The notes under the pieces are model-generated. The model did no database searches and was not told where the DNA came from. It worked only from the letters and a program-made list of their open reading frames with translations. This document shows, piece after piece, positions 25,508 to 33,928 of a DNA stretch of 64,000 nucleotides. The DNA comes from JBBDWK01 sp040902885 (GTDB taxonomy: Bacteria; Acidobacteriota; Terriglobia; Bryobacterales; Bryobacteraceae), in contig JBBDWK010000097.1 in assembly GCA_040902885.1 (NCBI GenBank), positions 1-64,000 on the forward strand, in the 5' to 3' direction. Position 1 is the first letter of the stretch. The number at the start of each line of letters is the position of its first letter. The position numbers were made by a program, and so were the translations under genes.

Positions 25508-26587
25508 ATGCGGGCCTGGAATCGTGCCAAATTGTTGTGGGGCTATCTGACGCGCCGCTCGACGCTCAATGCGCTGCCGGTGGAATACATCGTCGAGACC
25601 ACGGCGAAGTGCAACCTGTATTGCCCCATGTGCCCGCGCGAGAGCCATCCGCAGCCCAAAGCGGACATGTCCGACGCCGTCTTCGAACGGCTGGTTCAGG
25701 AGTCGTCCGCGAGCGCCGAGCACATGATGCTGATCGGGCTGGGCGAGCCTTTCCTCGATCCGAAGATTTTCGACCGCATCGAGTATTGCGAGCGCCACAA
25801 CGTCTCCACGCTGCTTTCAACCAACGGCACATTCCTCGACGAGAAGACCTCCGGCCGTCTGCTCGGCACCGGTCTGCAGCACATCACGCTCAGCTTCGAC
25901 GGGGCCACGAAGGAAAGTTTCGAGTACTACCGCAAGGGCGCCCGCTTCGAAAAAGTACGCGACAACTTTGTACGCTTCGCCCGCATGAAACACGAGCGGC
26001 AGTCCAAGCTCCAGGTGGTGGTGCAGATGGTGCGCATGGAGCGCAATGCCTCGGAGGTGCGGGACTTCCTCCAGTTCTGGTCGCGTCTGCCGGGCGTGGA
26101 CCTAGTGCGCATCAAGGAAGACGAGACCAACCTGATGCGCCCGCAGGCCGGTCACGGGGCGGGGGAGTGGAAGCACCCGTGCCACTACCTCTGGCGCGGG
26201 CCCATGTACGTGAAGCAGGACGGCGGCGTCTATCCGTGCTGCCAGAGTTACATGCTGGACGGCAAGCCGGTGGGGGCGGTCGGAGAGCAGCCGCTCGATG
26301 AGATCTGGAACTCCGCCGAAATGCAGCGTATGCGCCGGCTGCACCTGGAGGGGCGTGCCGGAGAAATCGACATCTGCTCGCGCTGCTGCACGACGATTCC
26401 ACATCCGCTGCTAGTAGCGGGCAGCCTCGTATTTCACGGGAAGACAGTGCGGCGCTTCCTGCCGTTGGTAGAGCGGCTGGTCTATCGCTTCGGCGCGCGC
26501 GGGCATCTCCTGAACCCGCCCAGCCAAGCGGCGCGGGGGCAGTTGGTGCGGATACAGGAAGTGGGAGCGAGCCAGCCGAAGGAATAA
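25508..26587 (+). CDS. radical SAM protein with SPASM-type C-terminal domain
   Basis: 359 residues from ATG 25508. The 4Fe-4S/SAM motif CNLYCPMC (Cys35, 39, 42) follows EYIVETTAK. SAM-fold landmarks are GLGEPFLDP and LSTNGTFLDE. The C-terminal half carries further cysteines typical of a SPASM domain (KHPCHYLW, GVYPCCQSY, DICSRCCTT) that bind auxiliary clusters. SPASM enzymes modify peptides, sugars or other substrates. The next gene is methyltransferase-like 8 bp downstream, followed by glycosyltransferases and a short repeat-rich ORF, so a cell-surface glycan or a modified peptide are both possible products. Confidence 0.93.
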   Translation: MRAWNRAKLLWGYLTRRSTLNALPVEYIVETTAKCNLYCPMCPRESHPQPKADMSDAVFERLVQESSASAEHMMLIGLGEPFLDPKIFDRIEYCERHNVSTLLSTNGTFLDEKTSGRLLGTGLQHITLSFDGATKESFEYYRKGARFEKVRDNFVRFARMKHERQSKLQVVVQMVRMERNASEVRDFLQFWSRLPGVDLVRIKEDETNLMRPQAGHGAGEWKHPCHYLWRGPMYVKQDGGVYPCCQSYMLDGKPVGAVGEQPLDEIWNSAEMQRMRRLHLEGRAGEIDICSRCCTTIPHPLLVAGSLVFHGKTVRRFLPLVERLVYRFGARGHLLNPPSQAARGQLVRIQEVGASQPKE

Positions 26588-26595
26588 TCGGCCGG

Positions 26596-27183
26596 ATGAT
26601 GATGCACCACGCCGCAGCGCCCTACACGGGTCGGCGAGAAAGCGTACTGCGCCTGTGCCCGACGTTGTTTGAAGCAAAAAGAATCCTGTATATTGGAGCT
26701 AAACATGACCGCTTCGACTTTGCTGATGAGATGCGGGAAGGAAAGTGCTCCGTTTACGTGTTAGAAGCGTTTCTGCCTAATGTTACCTATCTTCGGACGC
26801 TTCCATGGTTAAAGGGCGTAATTCATGGTGACGTGAGAGATATATCACCGGGTGCAGAGATATTCGGGAACACCGCTTTTGACGTTGTGCTGTGGTGGCA
26901 CGGACCGGAGCACATCGAAGGTGAGCTGCTTGGAAGCGTATTGCAGCGGCTTGAAGCGATAGCAAAAGAGTGGGTTGTGCTCGGCTGCCCGTGGGGTTTA
27001 TATGAGCAGGGCAGTGTTGGCGGTAACCCATGGGAGCGGCACATATCCCATCATTACCCTGAAACCTACGAGGCTCTGGGTTACTCTGTCGAATGCCTAG
27101 GAGAAACGGATGTAAAGGGATCCAATATAACGTCTGTAAAGAGAAGGTGTGAAACAAGTGAAGCCGCCGATGAACGCCGATGA
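26596..27183 (+). CDS. methyltransferase-like protein (class I SAM fold suspected)
   Basis: A 195-residue protein. The segment RILYIGAKHDRFDFADEM followed by VYVLEAF, GDVRDISP and FDVVLWWHGPEHIEGE has the order of class I methyltransferase motifs I, II and IV, with GxK replacing the usual GxG. The stretch is noticeably more AT-rich than its neighbours, which suggests transfer. Its last residues (EAADERR) are encoded by an intergenic repeat/hairpin (27160-27240), so the native C-terminus may have been replaced. Three consecutive ATG codons at 26596 leave the exact start open. Eight bp after the radical SAM gene. Confidence 0.7.
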   Translation: MMMHHAAAPYTGRRESVLRLCPTLFEAKRILYIGAKHDRFDFADEMREGKCSVYVLEAFLPNVTYLRTLPWLKGVIHGDVRDISPGAEIFGNTAFDVVLWWHGPEHIEGELLGSVLQRLEAIAKEWVVLGCPWGLYEQGSVGGNPWERHISHHYPETYEALGYSVECLGETDVKGSNITSVKRRCETSEAADERR

Positions 27184-27231
27184 ACACCGATTGAAAACGA
27201 AGCTTTTTATCAGCGTTAATCGGTGTTCATC
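27179..27231. terminator. hairpin with 14-bp perfect stem, probable bidirectional terminator or repeat
   Basis: GATGAACACCGATT at 27179-27192 pairs exactly with AATCGGTGTTCATC at 27218-27231. The loop includes CTTTTT. The left arm is part of a tandem GCCGATGAAC unit (from about 27166) and overlaps the stop region of the methyltransferase-like gene. It separates convergent genes. Confidence 0.6.
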
Positions 27232-27247
27232 AGCGGCCCCAAATGAA

Positions 27248-27442
27248 TCATGTTTTCGTCGGCTTCGGTCCGTAGCTCGGCCGTAACGGCCCGTACTTCG
27301 GAGTTGGTATGCGAGTGGGTTTCGGTCCGTAGCTGGGCGGTCTCGGTCCGTAGCTCGGAGGTTTCGGTCCATAACTTGGAGGTTTGGGCGCGTCGTCAGA
27401 GGATGCGGCGCTAAAAGAGGTCTGGTCAGAGTTTGCGTCCAC
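27248..27442 (-). CDS. short Pro/Tyr-rich repeat peptide (PPSYGPK repeats)
   Basis: A 64-residue ORF from GTG 27442 with an AAAGG element about 9 bases upstream. After an acidic/Ser-rich leader (DANSDQTSFSAASSDDA), residues 19 to 61 hold four close copies of a PPSYGPK/R heptad and one variant (PKYGPLR). The DNA repeats are about 21 bp long and slightly diverged, so the amino-acid pattern seems to be retained. No signal peptide. It lies between a methyltransferase-like gene and a glycosyltransferase and near a radical SAM/SPASM gene, which permits a modified-peptide precursor; it could also be non-coding repeat DNA. Not recognised. Confidence 0.4.
   Translation of the reverse strand: MDANSDQTSFSAASSDDAPKPPSYGPKPPSYGPRPPSYGPKPTRIPTPKYGPLRPSYGPKPTKT
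27254..27385. repeat. tandem ~21-bp repeats within the PPSYGPK ORF
   Basis: The plus strand shows repeated TCGGTCCGTAGCT(C/G)GG units, best at 27268-27286, 27325-27340, 27344-27362 and 27365-27380, with one degenerate unit. The spacing keeps the minus-strand frame. Confidence 0.7.
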
Positions 27443-27521
27443 GGATGCTGCCTTTCTTGTATATAGCTCTAAGGGGGTATATTCAGAACAGTACCAAATT
27501 TACAGACTCGCTTCAAGCGAA

Positions 27522-28391
27522 TCACCACGCCGGCCCAAATTTCTCAAAAAACCACTCCGCGTCGTGCACCCGCTGCAAAGCCAGTTGGTTTCTGCGGTCC
27601 CACACGTCGCTGCCGGCAAGCAGCGCGAGGCCGCCCGCGAACCCTTCGTGGTTGTGAAGCGCATTGATCACGCGTGCGATGCGGGGACGGCCGAAGTGAA
27701 GGAACGCCAGCCTGAGGCGGTTGTGAATCACCCAGCTCCATTCCACGTGATATGGCCTGTGTTCCCGGAAGAGATGGACGCATTCCACCCCGGGCACCAG
27801 CCATAGCTCGTATCCCAGGAGCCAGAGCCGCAATCCCAGCTCGTTCTCCATGCCGCCCCAGCGGATCAGCCCTTCATCGAACCCTCCGACGGCCTGAAAC
27901 GTGTCCCGGCGGAAGGCTAAGCAGCAGCCGGGCAGCAGAGGAGACTCGTATGGGCTGTCCTGCCGGTAGAAGAGCCACTCGATTGTGAGATCGGGGCCAC
28001 CGAGACGCAGGCCGTAGCCCCGGCAATCCGGCTCCGTCACATCCGCCACCATCGGCGCCACGGCTCCGATCTCCGGACGGGCGAGAAGCTCGGCCATCGG
28101 CTGCCACCAGCCTTCGGGTAAACGGATATGTGCGTCGGCGAAAACGACGATCTCTCCGCAGGTCTGGAGGGCGCCCCAGTTTCGCGCCCTGGCGGTGCCG
28201 AGATGCTGGGATCGGACCAGGCGGGCCGGCGCGTCAGGCGCGGTAAGAAACTCCGTCGAGCCGTCGGTTGAGCCGTCATCCACCACCAGAATCTCGGATT
28301 CCGGCGGAAGGGTTTCGCGCAGCCCCAGCACCGTCTCGCGAAGCAGGGAACCTTCATTCAGAGTAAGCACCACGACACTAATGCTGGCCAA
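27522..28391 (-). CDS. family 2 glycosyltransferase (GT-A, GalNAc-transferase-like)
   Basis: A 289-residue protein starting at TTG 28391. The GT-A fold is shown by SISVVVLTLNEGSLLRETV, ILVVDDGSTDGS and the nucleotide-sugar/metal motif DAH (Asp86, His88). The region GCCLAFRRDTFQAVGGFDEG with WGGMENELGLRLW resembles the acceptor-side motif of polypeptide GalNAc-transferases and chondroitin synthases. Cytosolic, without membrane helices. Divergent from the second GT2 gene; the start codons share one base. Confidence 0.9.
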   Translation of the reverse strand: MASISVVVLTLNEGSLLRETVLGLRETLPPESEILVVDDGSTDGSTEFLTAPDAPARLVRSQHLGTARARNWGALQTCGEIVVFADAHIRLPEGWWQPMAELLARPEIGAVAPMVADVTEPDCRGYGLRLGGPDLTIEWLFYRQDSPYESPLLPGCCLAFRRDTFQAVGGFDEGLIRWGGMENELGLRLWLLGYELWLVPGVECVHLFREHRPYHVEWSWVIHNRLRLAFLHFGRPRIARVINALHNHEGFAGGLALLAGSDVWDRRNQLALQRVHDAEWFFEKFGPAW

Positions 28392-29119
28392 TGAGGAGTA
28401 TCATAGCAACTTACGTGAAAGACCTTGTATCGTGTATCCTGCCCACGCGCGACCGTCCTGGTTTCTTCCGGCAGGCCGTCCGCTGCTTTTTGCGACAGAG
28501 CTACGTAAACTCGGAGCTCGTCGTCGTGGACGATGGAGAGGAACCGGTCGGGCAGCTCTTCCAGCCAACCGATCGGATCGTGTACGTCCGTCTGAACCGG
28601 CCGGCATCGCTGGGAACGAAGATGAACATCGGGATCGCCAGAGCGCGCGGCTCGGTACTTCAAAAGATGGACGACGACGACTACTATCATCCCGAATTCC
28701 TGGAGACGGCGGTAAGTCACCTGGCCGAAGGCGACCGGAACATCGTAGCGTGGGATTGTTTTCTGGTTCTGTTCGCGGGCGAGCGCGAAGCGCGTTTCTC
28801 GGGCCACGGCTGGGCTTCCGGAGGGACTCTATGCTTTTCGCGGCGGCTCTGGGAACGCGCACCGTTCCGTGATGCGCCGCGCTCAGTGGACCGTTGGTTC
28901 CTCACCGATCACGAGTACCGGATCACGCCGGTTTGCGCCGCCGAGCGGTACCTCGTGGTGCGCCACGGCCGTAACACCTGGACGAGGATGGACGAGTACG
29001 ATACCGACGACTGGTTGCAAGCGCTCCCGATCCATCCCAAGCCGCTCGAAGAGTTGATGAGCGAGGCCGATGCCGTCTTCTATCGCGGACTGCGATACGA
29101 CCGGAGAGCTTACTCCTGA
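28391..29119 (+). CDS. family 2 glycosyltransferase
   Basis: A 242-residue protein. GT-A features are VSCILPTRDRPGFFRQAV, SELVVVDDGEEP, LNRPASLGTKMNIGIARARG and the DXD-type motif KMDDDDYYHPEFL. The start at ATG 28391 lacks a clear ribosome site; GTG 28415 is an alternative. It is shorter than many GT2 enzymes and lacks membrane helices. The 3' end overlaps the convergent kinase gene by 10 bp. With the divergent GT2 it probably adds sugars to a surface polymer; sugar and acceptor are unknown. Confidence 0.88.
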   Translation: MRSIIATYVKDLVSCILPTRDRPGFFRQAVRCFLRQSYVNSELVVVDDGEEPVGQLFQPTDRIVYVRLNRPASLGTKMNIGIARARGSVLQKMDDDDYYHPEFLETAVSHLAEGDRNIVAWDCFLVLFAGEREARFSGHGWASGGTLCFSRRLWERAPFRDAPRSVDRWFLTDHEYRITPVCAAERYLVVRHGRNTWTRMDEYDTDDWLQALPIHPKPLEELMSEADAVFYRGLRYDRRAYS

Positions 29120-32055
29120 GATTGGGCCCTCAGGGCCCAGATGTTCCCTCGCAGGTCGCCCAGAGAAAAAACCAGGCGGCCGGATGCCGCGGACAGCCCG
29201 ATAGCCCCCGCGCCTCCGCTCACGCCGGCGATCGAGCGGCTTGTCTGATGAAAGTGACGGACCGGGAACGCCTCCCCTAGAGGCCGCTTGGTTGCCGCGC
29301 GCAGACGCTGCGACCAGACGCACCGGAAACCGTCGCGGTCGGAGAGGAAATAGAGCACGCGCCCATTCGGCGACCAGTATGCTTCGAGGTTGCGCCCCTC
29401 TCCAGTAATGGGGATCCATTCGCTTTCGGGAATGCGAGCAGTGTAGTTTCCGATCGGCGCGACGAAGATTCGCCGCATGTTGGTGACGCGTGTCGTGATG
29501 TGGAACACGATCCACTTGCCGTCCGGCGAGAATCGTCCCGCATAGGGAATCTTGTTCCGCCAGTCGGACGCCTCGATGAGGCGTACGTGCTTGCCGGCTG
29601 CCAGATCGGCCAGCAACAGGGCGTTCGGCGTTGTGTTGAAGGACTCGGTCAGAACTTTACTGCCGTCCGTGGAGATGTGCGTCGGCGGCCCACAGGGCTC
29701 GCAAAATTTTTCGGCCATCCCGCCTTGCGCGCTCACCGTATAGGCCGCGGGATTTGTCTGGGTGTCCCACTGCCAATAGGCGATCCGTTCGCCGTCGCCG
29801 CTGATCTTCGGCATCAGTTCGCGCGCAGGCGTCTGCGTGAGAGCGGTCTCCGTGCCGGTTGCGACATCTCTCAACCACACATCCCAGTTGCCGGAGATTG
29901 CCGAGATGAAGGTCATCTTCCCGCCATCGCTGGAAATTGACGGATAGCCCTGGAAGGAGAGGCTGCTGGTAAGCGGCTGGAGTGTGCCCGTGGCTTTTCC
30001 GCTGTTGGCATCCGCCGGCAGACTCCAGATGTTCACGTCCACGCTTTGGCTCGAAAAGACGGCGATGCCCGGGGCGGTGGCGGGATGAACTTCATCACCC
30101 GTCCCCGACGTCAGATGGCTCGGTTCACCTTCGAGTCTTCCCGTTTCCGGCGATATCGGGATCTGCCAGAGATTCGTGGTATCGCCGCGCCGCGCGGAGA
30201 ACAGAATCCGGTCTCCTTCCCGGGAGAGGGCATCGGGCGCGATCGCGGCAGATCCGGGCCGGGGAGCAAGGTTCTTGGACCGGAAGAGGGCGAGCGACTG
30301 GGTTGGAGTGGGAGAGCCTCCTTCTAGCGGTGCTATCCACCAATCGAGCGTTTGCGCGGCTGGCAATTTGGCGTCGAGACGGCCCAGGAACAGAACTCGT
30401 TTTCCATCCGGCATCCACAGAGCGGACAGCGCCAGCGCGAACTCCGGTCGGACCGGCTGCGGCCTGCCTCCCTCAGCCGGAACCATGAACGTCCTGGCGG
30501 AGCCGACGACTAAGCCGCTTCCCAATTCGCCCGTCCAGTAGAGGATCGATTTTCCATCCGGAGAGAAGCGCGGCCCCCGGCCGCCCGGAACGATCAACTG
30601 GGGGCTGCCGCCGAGCGCCGGCACCACGTAGACGCCTCCCCCCTCGCGCTCGGAACGGAATGCGATTCTGGAACCGTCGGGAGAAAAATCCGGTTCGCTA
30701 TCGTCTGCCTCGCCAGACGTGATCCGGATAGCGGCGCCGCCCCCGACCTGTTGAACCCACAAATCGAGGTTCCCTTCGCCGGAGCGGTCCGAAGCATAGC
30801 AAATCATCCTGCCGTCGGCCGATAAGGCCGGAAACGCGGTGAGGCCGGGATCGGAGGTTAGCCGGACCAGGAGAGACGGCCGCGCAACTTCTCTTTGGGA
30901 TGCGGACCGCCACCACCAACCCCAAAAAGCTGCAATCGCAATTACGAGACCCGCCGCGAATCTCTTCCAGGGCACGGCTCGGCGTGCAGGCGCGGGCTGC
31001 CACTGCCCGGTCTGCGACCGGAGCTGCAATTCTTCCAACGCCGCCTTCACTTCATCCATGCGCTGCACGCGCTCGTCCGGATTTTTGCGTAGGCAGCGGG
31101 CGAGAATATCGTCAATCTCGCGTGGCATGCTGGGGACGAGCTCGCTGGCCGGCTTCGGCTCTCTTTCGAGAATTCCGCCCAAGACTCCCACGTTCGATTC
31201 GGCCGTGAACGGGTGGCGTCCGGTGAACGTCTCATAGAGGACAACCCCGAACGAGAAGATGTCGGAGCGGCCATCCACTTTTTTCCCCTGCGCCTGCTCG
31301 GGCGACATATAGTCGAAAGTCCCGATGATGACCCCTTCGGTAGTCAGAGACGCGCCGAACGCCGCGGGAAGGATCGAGCCCTCGGTAAGCTTCGCCAAGC
31401 CGAAATCGAGCAGCTTCGCGAGACCTCTGTCCGTCACCATGATATTTACCGGTTTGAGGTCGCGGTGCACGATGCCCGCCGCGTGCGCGGTGGCGACGGC
31501 GTCCGCGATCTGGACGGCCAGCGGCAGCGCTTCGGAGAAGTGCAGATCGCCGTTTCGAATCCGCTCTCTCAGGGTCTTTCCCCGGACGTACTCCATCACG
31601 ATATATGTGGCGCCGTCTATCTCTTCGAAATCGTGAATGGTGACGATGTTGGGGTGGTTCAGGGACGAAGCCGCCCGCGCCTCGTGTACAAAGCGCTGCT
31701 TCCGTTCGGAGTTGCCCACTCTCAAAGCGGGCAGGAATTTGAGAGCGACGGAACGATCCAGGCGGGTGTCGATGGCGTGATAGACAACTCCCATCCCGCC
31801 TCTGCCGAGCTCTTCCACGATGCGGTAGTGGGAAATCTGTTCCGGCCGGTCCTCCGCCCCAGGGCCCGCCGCCTCTTCGCCGGGCTCAGTAGAGGTATGG
31901 GCTATCGTAGTCTGGTCGAGGAGACGCTCGAACTCGGAGCGCAACTTCTCGTTGTTGCCGCACTCGTTCTTGAGGAAGTCGAGGCGCTCCTGGCCTTCCA
32001 GCGCCTCGGCGGCGCGCAACAACTCCCGTACTCGCTGTAACTGTTCCGGCGTCAT
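29110..32055 (-). CDS. transmembrane Ser/Thr protein kinase with C-terminal TolB-like beta-propeller
   Basis: A 981-residue protein. The N-terminal helical segment MTPEQLQRVRELLRAAEALE is typical of acidobacterial kinases. The kinase domain covers about 77-345: glycine loop GRGGMGVVY, Lys106 in VALKFL, catalytic HRDLKPVN (197-204), DFG (217-219) and the YMSPEQA activation-segment end. One membrane helix (about 365-385, RFAAGLVIAIAAFWGWWW) leads to WD40-like/TolB repeats outside (LSADGRMICYASDRSGEGN, FSPDGSRIAFRSEREGG, ISGDGERIAYWQWD). It should sense an external signal and phosphorylate cytosolic targets. This architecture is multi-copy in Acidobacteriota. Confidence 0.95.
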   Translation of the reverse strand: MTPEQLQRVRELLRAAEALEGQERLDFLKNECGNNEKLRSEFERLLDQTTIAHTSTEPGEEAAGPGAEDRPEQISHYRIVEELGRGGMGVVYHAIDTRLDRSVALKFLPALRVGNSERKQRFVHEARAASSLNHPNIVTIHDFEEIDGATYIVMEYVRGKTLRERIRNGDLHFSEALPLAVQIADAVATAHAAGIVHRDLKPVNIMVTDRGLAKLLDFGLAKLTEGSILPAAFGASLTTEGVIIGTFDYMSPEQAQGKKVDGRSDIFSFGVVLYETFTGRHPFTAESNVGVLGGILEREPKPASELVPSMPREIDDILARCLRKNPDERVQRMDEVKAALEELQLRSQTGQWQPAPARRAVPWKRFAAGLVIAIAAFWGWWWRSASQREVARPSLLVRLTSDPGLTAFPALSADGRMICYASDRSGEGNLDLWVQQVGGGAAIRITSGEADDSEPDFSPDGSRIAFRSEREGGGVYVVPALGGSPQLIVPGGRGPRFSPDGKSILYWTGELGSGLVVGSARTFMVPAEGGRPQPVRPEFALALSALWMPDGKRVLFLGRLDAKLPAAQTLDWWIAPLEGGSPTPTQSLALFRSKNLAPRPGSAAIAPDALSREGDRILFSARRGDTTNLWQIPISPETGRLEGEPSHLTSGTGDEVHPATAPGIAVFSSQSVDVNIWSLPADANSGKATGTLQPLTSSLSFQGYPSISSDGGKMTFISAISGNWDVWLRDVATGTETALTQTPARELMPKISGDGERIAYWQWDTQTNPAAYTVSAQGGMAEKFCEPCGPPTHISTDGSKVLTESFNTTPNALLLADLAAGKHVRLIEASDWRNKIPYAGRFSPDGKWIVFHITTRVTNMRRIFVAPIGNYTARIPESEWIPITGEGRNLEAYWSPNGRVLYFLSDRDGFRCVWSQRLRAATKRPLGEAFPVRHFHQTSRSIAGVSGGAGAIGLSAASGRLVFSLGDLRGNIWALRAQSQE

Positions 32056-32117
32056 CTTTTCGCGCCCAAAGCGGACGCGGAATCGCGGATCGGGGCCGCG
32101 GGGCCCGCTTCGGGATT

Positions 32118-33692
32118 TTAGCGCATTGCCGGCGTCGAAGAGGCGTTGTCGTTTCGCTGCGACACACTACCGCCCGCCTCCAGCGGATTCGGCAGCTTGC
32201 GCTCCGCATGATAACCCGGGCGCACACGCTCTACAATCTGCGCGACCGGGCGGTCCAGGATCTGGAAAAACGGCTTGGGGTACAGACCGATCCAGAATGC
32301 CAGGACGACGAGCGGCGCGAATACCGCGACCTCGCGCGGCGACAGGTCGAGAAGCTTCTGGTTCTTGGCGTTCAGGTCGCCGAGCATGGTGCGCTGGAAG
32401 AGCCACAACAGATAGGCTGCGCCAAGCGCGATGCCCAACACGCACCAGAACGCCCAGTTCAACGAAACCTCAAAAGCGCCCTGCAGGATGGTGATCTCGC
32501 CGATGAATCCGTTCAGCGGCGGCATGCCCATGGAGCTGAGCGCGGCGATGAGAAAGATCATCGTGAACACCGGCATCACGCGCAGCAGGCCGCCGTATTC
32601 GCTGATCTCACGAGTGTGCCGCCTCTCGTAGACGATGCCGACAATCAGGAAGAGCATGCCCGTGGAGATGCCGTGATTGATCTGCTGCAGGATGGAGCCG
32701 GAAATACCCTTCGGATTCAGCGCGAAGATGCCCAGGGTGCAGAAGCCGAGGTGGCTGATGGAGGAGTAGGCCACCAGCTTCTTCCAGTCCTTCTGCATGA
32801 GCGATGCCAGTGCGCCGTAGACGATTCCGACGATCGAGAGCAGCGCCATCACCTGGATCACCGTCGGGTGCTTCGCCGTGTCCGGCAGCAGCGGCAGCGA
32901 GAAGCGGAGGAAGCCGTAGGTCCCCATCTTCAGCAACACGCTGGCAAGAATCACCGAGCCCGCCGTGGGCGCTTCCACGTGAGCGTCCGGCAGCCACGTG
33001 TGGAACGGGAACATGGGGACTTTCACGGCGAAGCCCAGGAAGAAAGCCCAGAAGACCCACCAGCCGATCTGCGCTGGAATGGAGACCTTCATCAGATCGT
33101 GAATCGCGAACGAATACACCTGGAACTGGCTGAAGTGCAGATAGTAGAGCGTCAATATCCCGAGCAGCATCAGCACCGATCCGATCAGGGTATAGATCAT
33201 GAACTTGATCGCGGCGTAAACGCGGCGCGGGCCGCCCCAGATGCCGATGATGAAGTACATGGGAACCAGCACTAGCTCCCAGAACACGAAGAACAGCAGA
33301 AAATCGAGCGCCATGAAGACGCCCAGCATGCCGGTCTGCAGCAGCAGGAAGAAGGAGTAATATTCCTTGAGCCGGTCCTGGATGGCGTTCCAGCTCGACA
33401 AAATCGAAAGGAAGCCGAGAAGAGTGGTCAGCAGGACCAGCATCAGGCTGAGGCCGTCGATGCCGAGGTGGTACTCGGCTCCCAGCGTTGGAATCCATGG
33501 CATACGCTCCACGAACTGAAAATCCTTGCCGGAATCGAAGGCGAAGAGCAGCGGCAGTGAGACCAGAAAACATGCAAAAGAGGCCACATTGGCCCATAAA
33601 CGGATCGCCCGGGCGTTCGATGAGGGGATCAGCAAAAGACCGAGAAGACCCGCCAGCGGGGCAAACAGGACAATGGTAAGGATATGGCTCAT
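32118..33692 (-). CDS. nuoM: NADH-quinone oxidoreductase subunit M (proton-pumping antiporter-like subunit)
   Basis: 524 residues from ATG 33692; the frame extends 17 codons further without support. About 14 membrane helices are visible. The proton-path Glu lies in FFVFWELVLVPMYFIIGIWGG-type sequence, and the antiporter lysines in the TAGSVILASVLLKMGTYGF and KDWKKLVAYSSISHLGF segments. It belongs to respiratory complex I. The usual neighbours nuoL and nuoN are absent: the kinase gene lies downstream and an unrelated divergent gene upstream. It may be an extra copy used by a variant complex I. The C-terminal 25 residues are hydrophilic. Confidence 0.93.
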   Translation of the reverse strand: MSHILTIVLFAPLAGLLGLLLIPSSNARAIRLWANVASFACFLVSLPLLFAFDSGKDFQFVERMPWIPTLGAEYHLGIDGLSLMLVLLTTLLGFLSILSSWNAIQDRLKEYYSFFLLLQTGMLGVFMALDFLLFFVFWELVLVPMYFIIGIWGGPRRVYAAIKFMIYTLIGSVLMLLGILTLYYLHFSQFQVYSFAIHDLMKVSIPAQIGWWVFWAFFLGFAVKVPMFPFHTWLPDAHVEAPTAGSVILASVLLKMGTYGFLRFSLPLLPDTAKHPTVIQVMALLSIVGIVYGALASLMQKDWKKLVAYSSISHLGFCTLGIFALNPKGISGSILQQINHGISTGMLFLIVGIVYERRHTREISEYGGLLRVMPVFTMIFLIAALSSMGMPPLNGFIGEITILQGAFEVSLNWAFWCVLGIALGAAYLLWLFQRTMLGDLNAKNQKLLDLSPREVAVFAPLVVLAFWIGLYPKPFFQILDRPVAQIVERVRPGYHAERKLPNPLEAGGSVSQRNDNASSTPAMR

Positions 33693-33928
33693 AGGCCTAA
33701 CGCAGAATAGCTGAGCATAGTACAAGGTTCGCGAATACCGCAACGGGCGTCAACATTCGATGCGGGCCATTCAAACCAGGTCCCCCCTCTCTTCAAGTCG
33801 CCGAGAGGCCGGGCCGTCGCATGCAGCGCGGAGGATAGTATGATGTTCTTGTCGAAGCCGCATCTTGCGGGGCTGCGGCGAACACGAATGAAATCCCGGG
33901 TAGTTCAATCTTCCGCCGGAGTTCATCT

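Noticed and set aside
27254..27385. Tandem repeats as a CRISPR array
   Set aside because: Units are contiguous and diverged without regular unique spacers, and no cas genes are present.
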